Positions 51,240 to 60,556 of a stretch of DNA of 64,000 bases are shown here, piece after piece. The notes under the pieces were generated by a model. That model ran no database searches. It was given only the letters and a program-made list of their open reading frames with translations, and was not told where the DNA came from. Location of the stretch: the NCBI RefSeq assembly GCF_029577735.1, contig NZ_JARQTO010000004.1:1-64000 (forward strand), read 5' to 3'. Source of the DNA: Exercitatus varius. Its GTDB lineage: Bacteria; Pseudomonadota; Gammaproteobacteria; Enterobacterales; Pasteurellaceae. Numbering within the stretch: position 1 is the first letter of the stretch; each line of letters opens with the position of its first letter. The position numbers were made by a program, and so were the translations under genes.

Positions 51240-51494
51240 TTATTGTAATAAACCGATGAATGGGTTAGCGAAAATGAATAGTAATGAAATACCTACAGCG
51301 ATCATCGCAATGGCATCCAAAAGACCTGCAACGATAAACATTTTAGTTTGTAAACTTGAAGCAAGCTCAGGTTGACGAGCTGAAGACTCTAAGAATTTAC
51401 CGCCTAAAATAGCAAAGCCGATTGCCGTACCCAGTGCGGCAAAAGCCAGAAGAATTGACGCACCAATGATTGTAGCTGTAATTACAGATTCCAT
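51240..51494 (-). CDS. atpE: ATP synthase subunit c
   Basis: An 84-residue hairpin of two membrane helices. The polar loop is ARQPEL and the ion-carrying Asp lies in AGLLDAIAMI of helix 2. The residues that mark Na+-binding rings are not seen, so it is a proton-type ring. Sequence is nearly the same as I recall for Haemophilus. ATG at 51494 with GGAG upstream; an in-frame start 12 bases earlier is unlikely. Confidence 0.97.
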   Translation of the reverse strand: MESVITATIIGASILLAFAALGTAIGFAILGGKFLESSARQPELASSLQTKMFIVAGLLDAIAMIAVGISLLFIFANPFIGLLQ

Positions 51495-51550
51495 AATGTT
51501 CTCCATTAAGTTAAGGAATAAGCCCCAAAGGGACCGGGTTTAGTTAAAAA

Positions 51551-52339
51551 TTAATGTTCTGCCTTATTATAAGCAATACTCAAATACACTACCGTTAACA
51601 TCATAAAGATGAAAGCTTGCAAAGTAATCACTAAAATATGGAAAATCGCCCAAGCCAAGTGTAAAGGAATACCTAATGCGGCAATGGCGGCATTCGCGGA
51701 ATACATAACGGCGATAAGAATAAAGATTAATTCTCCCGCATACATATTACCGAATAAACGGAACGCCAATGAAATGGGTTTGGCCAGCAAAGTCACGGTT
51801 TCGAGAATAAAATTGACCGGAATAAAAGCCCAGTGATTAAAAGGATGAAGCGTATATTCTTTCACCAATCCGCCGAAACCTTTAGATTTCACCGTGTAGA
51901 AAAGGATTAACGCAAACACACACAAGGACATACCTAATGTTGCGCTGATATCGGCGGTAGGTACCGCTCTAAGATAGTGAATGCCGAATAAACCGGCTAA
52001 CTGAGGAAGAAAATCGACAGGAATCAAGTCGATGGCATTCATAATGAATACCCAACAGAAAATAGTTAATGCCAAAGGTGCGACAACATTACGCGGACCA
52101 TGGAAATTTTCTTTAACAATACCGTTAATCCATTCCACCACAATTTCAATCGCACATTGCAATTTACCCGGCACACCGGAAGTGGCTTTTTTCGCTACGG
52201 AACGAAATACCGCCAAAAAAATCACAGCCGCTAAAACGGAAAAAAACAAGGTATCAACATGAATATTCCAAAAAGAATCCCCTGTTTTCAAAAATTGTAA
52301 ATGGTGACCAATATATTCGGAAGTCGTTTGTCCAGACAT
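51551..52339 (-). CDS. atpB: ATP synthase subunit a
   Basis: A 262-residue membrane subunit with five or six helices. FRLFGNMYAGELIFILI contains the essential Arg that faces the c-ring, and LHLAWAIFHILVITLQAFIF the conserved last helices. Proton half-channels for Fo. Confidence 0.97.
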   Translation of the reverse strand: MSGQTTSEYIGHHLQFLKTGDSFWNIHVDTLFFSVLAAVIFLAVFRSVAKKATSGVPGKLQCAIEIVVEWINGIVKENFHGPRNVVAPLALTIFCWVFIMNAIDLIPVDFLPQLAGLFGIHYLRAVPTADISATLGMSLCVFALILFYTVKSKGFGGLVKEYTLHPFNHWAFIPVNFILETVTLLAKPISLAFRLFGNMYAGELIFILIAVMYSANAAIAALGIPLHLAWAIFHILVITLQAFIFMMLTVVYLSIAYNKAEH

Positions 52340-52356
52340 AATAAATCCTCTGACGA

Positions 52357-52740
52357 TTACGATTTAATTTTTTTACCGATCAACACGGGTAAAAGATTAT
52401 TCAGTATCAGTGCGACGAAGTAACCCGTAAAAAAAACGATAAAATTCATCGTCACAAATAACTTAAAACAAGCGATAATGCAAATCACGGTTAAGCCGAA
52501 TTTAATCGCTTCGCCGCGATAAAAAGCGGCCATTTCGGTGGAATAGGTTGCTTTTCTGAAAAAGACAATCAGCACAAAAACCGCAAAAGGTAAAAAAGCC
52601 GATAAAAATCCGAGCCCAAAACTGACCGCACTTTTCCATTGCCATAAACACAAAAGCAGGAAAAAAAACATTAATCCGCCCAATTCGACGGTTAATGCTT
52701 TTTTATATTGTTGTCTTGCTTGTCCTATGACTTTCGACAT
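52357..52740 (-). CDS. atpI: ATP synthase protein I
   Basis: A 127-residue membrane protein with four hydrophobic segments, first in the atp operon as in E. coli, where it helps assemble the c-ring. AAAAAGGG lies close before the ATG. An uptake sequence is inside (52624). Confidence 0.9.
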   Translation of the reverse strand: MSKVIGQARQQYKKALTVELGGLMFFFLLLCLWQWKSAVSFGLGFLSAFLPFAVFVLIVFFRKATYSTEMAAFYRGEAIKFGLTVICIIACFKLFVTMNFIVFFTGYFVALILNNLLPVLIGKKIKS

Positions 52741-52769
52741 AACCCTTTTTACTTATCAAAACACGAATG

Positions 52770-52798
52770 ATTATACGCATATTTCCGGTTTATTCCAA
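52770..52798 (-). promoter_or_regulatory. atp operon promoter
   Basis: On the minus strand TTGGAA (52793-52798), 17 bases, then a perfect TATAAT (52770-52775). The start would be near 52763, 23 bases before atpI. Confidence 0.7.
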
Positions 52799-52837
52799 CT
52801 TAAACCGCGCGAAAAAAATGCAAATAAACCATAATTT

Positions 52838-53479
52838 TTACATTTTTTTAACTTTAACCAAATGTCGTTCGCCCGTTAATTCGGGAACTTGCAGTTTTAT
52901 CACTTCAACAACCTGAAAACGATCATCCATATTCATCACTTCATCTTGCTGATAAATCCCCTTCAAGGCATAAAACAAACCGTTATCGACCGGTAAATGA
53001 TGACACCAATCCGTCATATCTTTCAGGCTGGCAAAAGCGCGGCTCAATACGCCGTCAAATTTATGATCGGGCATATATTCTTCCGCGCGGCTGAGTACGG
53101 GTTCTACATTAGTTAGTCCCAACTCACGTACCGCATTGCGGATAAAACTGATCCGTTTGCCAAGGCTGTCGAGCAATACGAATTTTTTATTAGGATTAAT
53201 AATAGCCAAAGGCAGACCGGGTAAGCCCGGGCCAGTTCCCACATCAATAAAACGATCACCTTGTAAATAAGGACTTACTACCAGACTGTCCAGAATGTGT
53301 TTAACCAGCATTTCCTGCGGATCACGTACGGAAGTCAGATTGTAAGCCTTATTCCATTTATTCAGCAATAAAACCAACCGCACTAATTGCGATTTCTGCT
53401 GAGAGGTCAAACAAAGTTCGGTCTTTTTTAACAGATTTTCAAGCTTTTGCGCAAGAATCCGCTCTAAATCATTCGCCAC
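52838..53479 (-). CDS. rsmG: 16S rRNA (guanine527-N7)-methyltransferase RsmG
   Basis: A 213-residue SAM-dependent methyltransferase. NKAYNLTSVRDPQEMLVKHI and DVGTGPGLPGLPLAI (SAM site) are the conserved segments. Methylates G527 of 16S rRNA. It overlaps the 3' end of mnmG by 11 bases, the classic gidA-gidB pair near oriC. Confidence 0.96.
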   Translation of the reverse strand: MANDLERILAQKLENLLKKTELCLTSQQKSQLVRLVLLLNKWNKAYNLTSVRDPQEMLVKHILDSLVVSPYLQGDRFIDVGTGPGLPGLPLAIINPNKKFVLLDSLGKRISFIRNAVRELGLTNVEPVLSRAEEYMPDHKFDGVLSRAFASLKDMTDWCHHLPVDNGLFYALKGIYQQDEVMNMDDRFQVVEVIKLQVPELTGERHLVKVKKM

Positions 53480-55358
53480 GTTTTAACATTCCCTGTTTTT
53501 TCAAATTGACCAGCAAAATAGAAATTGCCGCCGGCGTCACGCCGGAAATTCGACTCGCTTGTCCGATTGAAACCGGGCGATGTTGTTCCAATTTCGACCG
53601 CACTTCGTTGGATAATCCGGCAACCAACGAATAATCGAAACGTTCGGGAATCAACGTATTTTCGTGACGTTTTTGTTTTTCGATTTCTTCCTGCTGGTGT
53701 TCGATATAGCCTTGATATTTAATCGCAATTTCCACTTGTTCGGCGGCTTGTTTATCCTCAAGTGCGGGAGAAAATGCCGCAGTTTTTGTCAGTCTTTCAT
53801 AGTTCACTTCAGGGCGACGCAGCAAATCTTCACCGCTGGCTTCACGGGTTAACGGCGTATTAACCAAGCCGTTAATCTCGTTCAAATGTTCGGATTGCGG
53901 ATGAATCCAGATCTGTTTCAATCGTTCGCGTTCTTTGGCAATATTTTCCATTTTCCGATTGAAACGCGCCCAACGGGCTTCGTCGATTAACCCTAATTCG
54001 CGGGCAATCGGCGTTAAACGGCTGTCCGCGTTATCTTCGCGCAATAATAAACGATATTCCGCGCGAGAAGTAAACACACGATAAGGCTCTTTGGTACCGA
54101 GAGTACACAAATCATCCACCAATACGCCTACGTAAGCCTGATCCCGGCGTGGGAACCAGGATTCTTTTTCCTGTACGTATAAACCGGCGTTAATTCCCGC
54201 TAACAAACCTTGAGCCGCCGCTTCTTCATAGCCGGTGGTGCCGTTGATCTGACCGGCAAAAAACAAACCGTTGATTGCTTTCGTTTCCAAGGTCGGTTTC
54301 AGATCCCGCGGATCAAAATAATCGTATTCGATAGCGTAACCCGGTTTAACAATGCGGGTATTTTCCAGCCCTTTCATGGAATTGACTATTTTCATCTGTA
54401 CGTCAAACGGTAAGCTGGTGGAAATCCCGTTCGGATAAATTTCGTTGCTGGTTAATCCTTCGGGTTCAAGATAAATCTGATGGGAAGTGCGATCGGCAAA
54501 ACGCATCACTTTATCTTCGATAGACGGACAATAACGTGGTCCGATCCCTTCAATCACGCCAGTATACATCGGACTACGATCCAGATTATGGCGGATCACA
54601 TCATGGGTTTGTTCATTAGTATGAGTTATAAAACAAGGAATCTGGCGCGGATGTTGATCCACCGATCCCATAAAAGAGAAAACCGGTAATTCCGAGTCTC
54701 CGTACTGTTTTGCCAAAATCTCGAAATTAATGGTACGAGCGTCCAAACGTGGCGGCGTACCGGTTTTTAAACGATCCACTCGCAAACCGAGATCACGTAA
54801 TCGGTGAGAAAGTGTGACGGAAGCCGGATCTCCCGCACGTCCGCCTTCATAATTGGTTAAACCGATATGAATTTTGCCGGCTAAAAAAGTTCCCGCCGTT
54901 AAAATGACAGACTTAGCCCGAAAGGTTAATCCCATTTTGGTGGAAACCCCTGCGGCGCGATTTTGTTCCAGTAAAATATCCGTGGCTTCCTGTTGGAAAA
55001 TATCCAAATTAGGTTGATTTTCAAGAGCCTGGCGCACCGCTTGACGATATAACACGCGATCCGCTTGCGCACGAGTTGCCCGCACAGCCGGTCCTTTACT
55101 GCTATTTAAGGTACGAAACTGAATGCCCGCCAAATCAGCCGCGGTTGCCATTAAACCGCCCATAGCATCGATCTCTTTCACTAAATGCCCTTTACCGATG
55201 CCGCCGATAGCCGGATTACAAGACATTTGACCTAAAGTATCCACATTGTGCGTTAAAAGCAGGGTTTTCAAACCCATTCGGGCCGGAGCAAGTGCCGCTT
55301 CGGTTCCTGCGTGACCGCCGCCGATTACGATCACATCATAATTTTCCGTATAAAACAT
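53469..55358 (-). CDS. mnmG: tRNA uridine 5-carboxymethylaminomethyl modification enzyme MnmG
   Basis: A 629-residue flavoprotein, exactly the E. coli length. FAD-binding GGGHAGTEAALAPARMG at the N-terminus, SCNPAIGGIGKGHLVKEIDA, and the two catalytic Cys regions are present. With MnmE it modifies the wobble uridine of several tRNAs. AAGGTTAC lies before the ATG. It starts about 150 bases from the AT-rich origin region and is transcribed away from it. Uptake sequences at 53600 and 53760. Confidence 0.98.
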   Translation of the reverse strand: MFYTENYDVIVIGGGHAGTEAALAPARMGLKTLLLTHNVDTLGQMSCNPAIGGIGKGHLVKEIDAMGGLMATAADLAGIQFRTLNSSKGPAVRATRAQADRVLYRQAVRQALENQPNLDIFQQEATDILLEQNRAAGVSTKMGLTFRAKSVILTAGTFLAGKIHIGLTNYEGGRAGDPASVTLSHRLRDLGLRVDRLKTGTPPRLDARTINFEILAKQYGDSELPVFSFMGSVDQHPRQIPCFITHTNEQTHDVIRHNLDRSPMYTGVIEGIGPRYCPSIEDKVMRFADRTSHQIYLEPEGLTSNEIYPNGISTSLPFDVQMKIVNSMKGLENTRIVKPGYAIEYDYFDPRDLKPTLETKAINGLFFAGQINGTTGYEEAAAQGLLAGINAGLYVQEKESWFPRRDQAYVGVLVDDLCTLGTKEPYRVFTSRAEYRLLLREDNADSRLTPIARELGLIDEARWARFNRKMENIAKERERLKQIWIHPQSEHLNEINGLVNTPLTREASGEDLLRRPEVNYERLTKTAAFSPALEDKQAAEQVEIAIKYQGYIEHQQEEIEKQKRHENTLIPERFDYSLVAGLSNEVRSKLEQHRPVSIGQASRISGVTPAAISILLVNLKKQGMLKRGE

Positions 55359-55504
55359 AGTAACCTTATGTAATGAATATGATCGCTTTCACCGATCCAT
55401 AAATTGAAATATAAAAGTAACGGGCTATTTTACTGAAATTTACCCGGGCTTGAAAGTTGAAATTAAACGTTAGGCGGGATAAAACTCAGAAAAAGCCGGT
55501 TGCT

Positions 55505-55760
55505 AATAAAATAAGATCTTAAATTTATATAAAGATCTTATTATGACGATAATTAGGATCACCTGATCTTTGTGTATAAAAGGATCTTTGTTAGCAAAAT
55601 AAATCGGTTAGATAAAAAAGGATCCTGTTAAAAATTTTGATCTTTACAGTAAAAAGCCTGTGAATAACATAGTGATTTATCCACAGTTAAATTAAATTGT
55701 TATTTTATACACGGGAAAAATACAGCTTTTATGCGTTTTTTTATTAAGTTATCCACAAGA
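55505..55760. other. oriC: Chromosomal replication origin (oriC)
   Basis: Next to mnmG, as in enterics. DnaA boxes matching TTATNCACA: TGTGTATAA (55571-55579), TGTGAATAA (55659-55667), TTATCCACA (55677-55685 and 55749-55757, perfect R-type) and the one-mismatch TTATACACG (55705-55713). Seven GATC sites lie between 55514 and 55642. An AT-rich block at 55505-55550 has repeated AAGATCTTA-type units like the E. coli 13-mers that unwind first. Genes on each side are transcribed away from it. Confidence 0.92.
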
Positions 55761-55819
55761 TAAAAGTGATAAAAAAGACATCGAAAGTAAACGTTTTATG
55801 AAAAGTGCGGTCAAATTTC

Positions 55820-55848
55820 GTGATAAATTTTGGTACTTCAAGTATAAT
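55820..55848 (+). promoter_or_regulatory. lptD promoter
   Basis: A perfect TATAAT (55843-55848) with GTGATA (55820-55825, 4 of 6) 17 bases upstream. The start would be near 55855, giving a short leader before lptD. Confidence 0.6.
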
Positions 55849-55878
55849 TAACCCACTTTTATGTTTAACCGGTTAGCT

Positions 55879-58242
55879 ATGAAACATTCTTCTTATTCCT
55901 TTATTTCTTTTGCGATTTTGACCGCACTTTACAGCAGCGGCGCGTTGGCGAACGCCGATGATTTACATCGTCAATGTTTGTCGGGTGTGCCTCAGTTTAC
56001 GGGAGAACCGGTTTCGGGTGATGCCAACGAACAGCCCGTTTATATTGAGGCGGATCAGGCGGACATTGTTAATCCTTCCCGCGCCACTTATAGCGGTGAT
56101 GTGGATATTAAACAGGGAAATCGTCATTTGCAGGCGCCGGAAGTGGTTGTTACCCAAACGGGTGAAGGCGCGAATGCATTACGTCATGCTTATGCTAACG
56201 GTGTTTTTGATTATCGGGATGAATTGATCGTATTAAAAGGTAAAGACGCAAAAATCAATCTGAATAATAATGATGCGGACGTCGCGAATTCCGATTATCA
56301 ATTTGTGGGAAGACAAGGCCGCGGAACGGCGGAAAGTTCGGAAAATCGCGAGAATTATCGTTTACTGAAAAACGCCACCTTTACTTCCTGTTTGCCGAAT
56401 GATAACGCCTGGCAAATTGACGCTTCCGAAATGAAACAGCATATAAAAGAAGAATATGCGGAAATGTGGCATGCCCGCTTTAAAGTTGCGGGCGTGCCGG
56501 TTTTCTATACGCCTTATTTGCAGTTACCTATCGGCGATCGTCGTCGATCAGGTTTATTGATTCCGAGTGCCGGTCATTCCAGTCGTGATGGTTACTGGTT
56601 TGCTCAATCCGTTTATTGGAACATCGCGCCGAATTATGACATGACAATTACGCCTAAATATATGTCGCAACGCGGCTGGCAATGGTTAGGTGAATTTCGT
56701 TATTTAAACGCTTTGGGCGAAGGGAAAATCTTCGGCGAATATTTAGGCGATGATCGTTATGAAGATTACACCGGTGAAAATCGTTCGCGCCATTTGTTTT
56801 ATTGGAAACACGATGCCCGTTTGTGGGACGATTGGCGATTAAATATCGATTACACCAAAGTAAGCGATAAACGTTATTTTTCTGATTTTGACTCCGATTA
56901 CGGCAGCAGTACCGACGGTTACGCTACGCAATCCGCCCGATTGTCTTACTATCAGCCTAACTGGAATTTTGCGATTTCGGCCAAAGAATTCCAGATTTTT
57001 GATGATGTGGATATCGGTCCGTACAAAGCGCTACCGCAAATGGATTTCAATTATTATAAGAACGGACTGGCAAAAGGTTGGTTGGATTTCAAATTATTCG
57101 CTCAAGCGGTGCATTTTGATAATGACAGCAAAGCGATGCCGACGGCATGGCGTTATCATGTAGAACCGAGTTTAAACCTTCCGATGGCGAATAAATACGG
57201 CAGTCTGAATATTGAAACCAAATTGTATGCCACCCATTACCAACAAAAAGCCGGTACGGGCGTGGATGCGAATATTAAGAAATCCGTAAATCGTACTATT
57301 CCGCAAATTAAAGTGGATTTACAAACGGTGCTGGCAAGTAATGAAACCTTTATCAAAGGCTATACTCAAACTCTTGAACCGCACGTACAATATCTTTATC
57401 GTCCGTACCGCGATCAAAGTAACATCGGTTCCAAACGTTATTCCAATTATTTAGGTTTGGGTTATGATTCCGCGTTGTTGCAGCAGGATTATTTTTCTCT
57501 GTTCCGCGATCGCCGTTACAGCGGCTTGGATCGCATTGCTTCCGCCAATCAATTTACTTTGGGCGGAACCAGCCGTTTCTACGATGAAAACGCCAATGAA
57601 CGGTTTAACGTATCTTTAGGGCAAATTATTTATCTGAACGATTCCCGTATTGATGAAAATTCCGAACACAGTACCACCGGACGTTCCTCTTCATGGGCGT
57701 TGGAAAGCAACTGGAAAATTAACGATCAATGGAACTGGCGCGGCAGTTATCAATACGACACCCGACTGGACGCCGTTTCCTTAATGAATACCAGCCTGGA
57801 ATATAATCCCGAACGTAATAACCTGATTCAGTTGAATTACCGTTACGCCAGTAAGGAATATATCGATCAGAACTTAACCTCCGGCGTTAACCGTTACAAT
57901 CAGGATATCAAACAGCTGGGCAGTACGGTCGCCTGGGAAATTGCCGATAATTGGGCGGTAGTGGGACGTTATTATCATGACATCGCCCTGAATAAACCGG
58001 TGGAACAATATGCCGGCGTGCGTTATAACACCTGCTGTTGGTCCGCCGGTGTCGGTGTGCGTCGTTACCTGGTGAGCGAAAGCGACACGCGTAAATATAG
58101 CGACAGCAAAGACACTCTGTATGATAATAGCGTGAGTTTCACGGTGGAATTACGCGGTTTAGGTCCGAACGATCATCACAGCGGTTTGGTGGATATGCTG
58201 GACAAAGGCATGCTGCCGTATGTGAAACCGTTTAATTTATAA
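55879..58242 (+). CDS. lptD: LPS-assembly protein LptD
   Basis: A 787-residue outer-membrane protein. Signal peptide about 1-24; an N-terminal periplasmic OstA/LptA-like domain (PVYIEADQADIVNPSRATY, NRHLQAPEVVVT) followed by a large beta-barrel (about residues 200-787). Cys pairs occur near residues 34 and 173 and as YNTCCWSAGVGVRR near 718, consistent with the disulfides LptD needs, made by DsbA (21998). With LptE it inserts LPS in the outer leaflet. ATG 55879 gives the better signal peptide; ATG 55861 is also possible. An uptake sequence at 55918 encodes LTAL of the signal peptide. Confidence 0.94.
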   Translation: MKHSSYSFISFAILTALYSSGALANADDLHRQCLSGVPQFTGEPVSGDANEQPVYIEADQADIVNPSRATYSGDVDIKQGNRHLQAPEVVVTQTGEGANALRHAYANGVFDYRDELIVLKGKDAKINLNNNDADVANSDYQFVGRQGRGTAESSENRENYRLLKNATFTSCLPNDNAWQIDASEMKQHIKEEYAEMWHARFKVAGVPVFYTPYLQLPIGDRRRSGLLIPSAGHSSRDGYWFAQSVYWNIAPNYDMTITPKYMSQRGWQWLGEFRYLNALGEGKIFGEYLGDDRYEDYTGENRSRHLFYWKHDARLWDDWRLNIDYTKVSDKRYFSDFDSDYGSSTDGYATQSARLSYYQPNWNFAISAKEFQIFDDVDIGPYKALPQMDFNYYKNGLAKGWLDFKLFAQAVHFDNDSKAMPTAWRYHVEPSLNLPMANKYGSLNIETKLYATHYQQKAGTGVDANIKKSVNRTIPQIKVDLQTVLASNETFIKGYTQTLEPHVQYLYRPYRDQSNIGSKRYSNYLGLGYDSALLQQDYFSLFRDRRYSGLDRIASANQFTLGGTSRFYDENANERFNVSLGQIIYLNDSRIDENSEHSTTGRSSSWALESNWKINDQWNWRGSYQYDTRLDAVSLMNTSLEYNPERNNLIQLNYRYASKEYIDQNLTSGVNRYNQDIKQLGSTVAWEIADNWAVVGRYYHDIALNKPVEQYAGVRYNTCCWSAGVGVRRYLVSESDTRKYSDSKDTLYDNSVSFTVELRGLGPNDHHSGLVDMLDKGMLPYVKPFNL

Positions 58243-58416
58243 AAGATTATTGTTTATATTTCAAAAAGATGGCTAAAAGCCTTGTACTATAAAGATCTTA
58301 AGCTACTTTTTAACAACCATTTTGTCTACTATGCCTTTATAAAAAACAACGTAAAAATCGCTGCTAAAAAACGTTTAAAATTTTGCCCGCACTTTTTGAG
58401 ACCGAACTTTGTAAAA

Positions 58417-58860
58417 TTACAGCGCGGCGATGAAATTCGGCAGCCAGTTTTCCGCCGCTTGTTCGTGATTTTCCTCCGTTAACACATCAATGCGGAGGGC
58501 GTCGCAAAGTCGGACGGCGCCTTGGGCGAGCAGCAGATTTTCCACTTTATCCACCGCGAAACAAAAGGTGTCGTAATCGGAATTGCCTAATCCCACCACA
58601 GCGAACCGTCGGCCCGATAAATCGGTTTTTTCTTCGGCGATTTGATTCATCAGCGGTTTCAGGTTGTCCGGTAAGTCGCCGGCGCCGTGGGTTGAGGTCA
58701 CAATCAACCAAATTTTGTCGTCAATGACTTCATCCAGAATTACGGCGTTTTGTACGGTGACATCAAACCCTTTTTCTTGTAGCACATCGCCTAAGTGATC
58801 GCCCACATATTCGGCGGCGCCTAAAGTGGAACCGGTGATAATTGAAATTTTTTCTGACAT
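58417..58860 (-). CDS. mioC: Flavodoxin-like protein MioC
   Basis: A 147-residue FMN-binding protein, the E. coli MioC length. GSTLGAAEYVGDHL is the phosphate-binding loop, TSTHGAGDLPDNL and VVGLGNSDYDTFC bind the flavin ring. MioC supports biotin synthase activity in vitro. In E. coli mioC flanks oriC directly; here lptD separates them by 2.6 kb. An uptake sequence lies at its 3' side (58387). Confidence 0.93.
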   Translation of the reverse strand: MSEKISIITGSTLGAAEYVGDHLGDVLQEKGFDVTVQNAVILDEVIDDKIWLIVTSTHGAGDLPDNLKPLMNQIAEEKTDLSGRRFAVVGLGNSDYDTFCFAVDKVENLLLAQGAVRLCDALRIDVLTEENHEQAAENWLPNFIAAL

Positions 58861-58878
58861 TTCAATACCTTATGTTTC

Positions 58879-59805
58879 TTATTTGCGATTCAGCCACGCC
58901 ATATATTCCGCCACGCCTTCGGCAACGGATTTAAATTTTAAATCGCAACCGGCGGCTCGTAATTTGCTGAGATCCGCTTGCGTATATTCCTGATAGCGTG
59001 ATTTTAAGTGATCCGGGAACGGAATGGTTTCAATGGCGCCTTTACCGTGATGTTTGATCACCGCTTCGGCAACGGCTTTGAAACTTTCGGCATGGCCCGT
59101 GCCGCAGTTGAAAATACCGGAAATCTTATTTTGCCACGCCCAGATATTCACGGCGGCAACATCGGCGACATAAACGAAATCGCGCAGGAAGTGTTCGCTG
59201 CCGGCGAATAATTTCGGATTTTCGCCTTTCAGAATTTGGTTGTTCAGGTGAAATGCCACGCTGGACATGCTGCCTTTGTGCTGTTCGCGCGGTCCGTATA
59301 CGTTGAAATATTTAAATCCGCAAACCGGTGAGGCGGCGTTCGGTAAAATCCGGCGCACATATTGATCGAATAAGAATTTGGAATAACCGTATACGTTTAA
59401 CGGGCCTTCAAATTGGCGTTCTTCCACAAATTCCGTTTTGTCGCCGTAAGTGGCCGCACTCGATGCATAGAAAAACGGGATTTTGCGATCTAAGCAGTAA
59501 TGCAGCAATTCTTTGGAATATTCGTAATTGTTGTGCATGATGTATTTGCCGTCCCATTCCGTGGTGGCAGAACAGGCGCCTTCGTGGAACACGGCGTTTA
59601 CGTTACCGAAATCGTCACCGGCGATAATTTGTGCGATGAAATCTTCTTTATCGCAGTAATCCGCAATATCTAAATCCACTAAGTTGATAAATTTCGTGCC
59701 GTCTTTCAGATTGTCCACGACTAAAATATCTTTACGACCCAAATCATTTAATGCTTTAACAATATTACTGCCGATAAAACCTGCGCCGCCTGTAACGATA
59801 ATCAT
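58879..59805 (-). CDS. hldD: ADP-L-glycero-D-manno-heptose-6-epimerase
   Basis: A 308-residue SDR enzyme (rfaD). NADP-binding GGAGFIGSNIVKALN at the N-terminus and YGYSKFLFDQYVR with the catalytic Tyr-Lys. It makes the L,D-heptose of the LPS inner core. It starts 18 bases before mioC on the same strand and may be co-transcribed with it. Confidence 0.97.
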   Translation of the reverse strand: MIIVTGGAGFIGSNIVKALNDLGRKDILVVDNLKDGTKFINLVDLDIADYCDKEDFIAQIIAGDDFGNVNAVFHEGACSATTEWDGKYIMHNNYEYSKELLHYCLDRKIPFFYASSAATYGDKTEFVEERQFEGPLNVYGYSKFLFDQYVRRILPNAASPVCGFKYFNVYGPREQHKGSMSSVAFHLNNQILKGENPKLFAGSEHFLRDFVYVADVAAVNIWAWQNKISGIFNCGTGHAESFKAVAEAVIKHHGKGAIETIPFPDHLKSRYQEYTQADLSKLRAAGCDLKFKSVAEGVAEYMAWLNRK

Positions 59806-60118
59806 AATGCTGTCCTTTTGTGTGTGAAAACTAATAGGTATTGTAATAGATTTTAATTTTTCAGGCAGGAAAATTTTTGTTATGAATGCTTTTTATCCGT
59901 AAAAACATGGATGTTTAACCATGAAAATGGCTATTTTACAGACTTTTACAAAACTTTGCACTGCCTAAATAATAAGTATTAACCCTTTGATATACATATA
60001 AATATATTGTGACTGAATTCGGTATATTTTTGAGTTATCGCTTATTTTCGGTTTTTGCTATTTGATCTTGTGAAATCTCTATAGTAGGCTGAAAATGCAT
60101 CATAAAAAGGAGGATGCC
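59806..60118. other. 313-bp gap upstream of the exported-protein locus
   Basis: AT-rich, no gene seen. It must hold the divergent promoters of hldD and of the locus that follows. A TATAGT hexamer (60080-60085) 34 bases before the first gene is the best -10 candidate, with TTGCTA (60055-60060) at a long 19-base gap. No palindromic operator was recognised. Confidence 0.5.
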
Positions 60119-60481
60119 ATGATTAGACAATTTATTGCTCTGATAACACTGTCTGTTGCAGTGACAGCGGTTTCCGCTAATACGCAGAATGTCACTGTGT
60201 CGGGAAGTGTTATTAACAAGTCTGATTCTGCTGGGAAGGCTTCGGTGAACGTTGGTTCTACCGTGGGTCGGGTTGTCGGTTCGAACAATACGCAAACCGT
60301 TGTGGTTAACGGTTCGCTTATTAATACTGCTTCAGGCGGTGGGAAAGCCGCTATTAACTTGGGTTCATCGGTAAATTATGCCGGTAGCAACAATCAGGTT
60401 GTATCGGTAGGTACTATCGTAAATTCAGCCTCCGGCGGCGGTAAATCTGAAGTTAATATCGGTTCTGTCGTAAAAGATTAA
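60119..60481 (+). CDS. Exported repeat protein, possible minor fibre subunit
   Basis: Not matched to a named gene. A 120-residue protein with a signal peptide (about 1-20, cleaving after VSA) and a mature region of three imperfect units of about 35 residues built on N-N-x-Q-x-V-x-V-x-G-S-x-[IV]-N, G-K-[AS]-x-[VI]-N-[VIL]-G-S. The Asn/Gln ladder, Gly/Ser turns and lack of Cys suggest a stacked beta structure like curlin. The same pattern underlies the next gene, so the two are paralogues. AAAAGGAGG lies 7 bases before the ATG. First gene of a five-gene same-strand set. Amyloid function is inference. Confidence 0.85.
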   Translation: MIRQFIALITLSVAVTAVSANTQNVTVSGSVINKSDSAGKASVNVGSTVGRVVGSNNTQTVVVNGSLINTASGGGKAAINLGSSVNYAGSNNQVVSVGTIVNSASGGGKSEVNIGSVVKD

Positions 60482-60556
60482 TACTGATCTTTACGAGAAC
60501 CATTAGGCAATATATAAATTTTTTCTTTTGAATTTTATTCAGATAAGGGGTTTTTG

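Larger units (their letters stand above)
55359..55878. other. 520-bp intergenic region holding the origin and lptD promoter
   Basis: No gene is supported. It contains the replication origin (55505-55760), an uptake sequence (55801-55812) and a TATAAT promoter for lptD. Confidence 0.85.

Noticed and set aside
58243..58416. Gap between lptD and mioC examined for a gene or small RNA
   Set aside because: Only a short GGCT/AGCC hairpin and an uptake sequence are seen; nothing firm enough to call.
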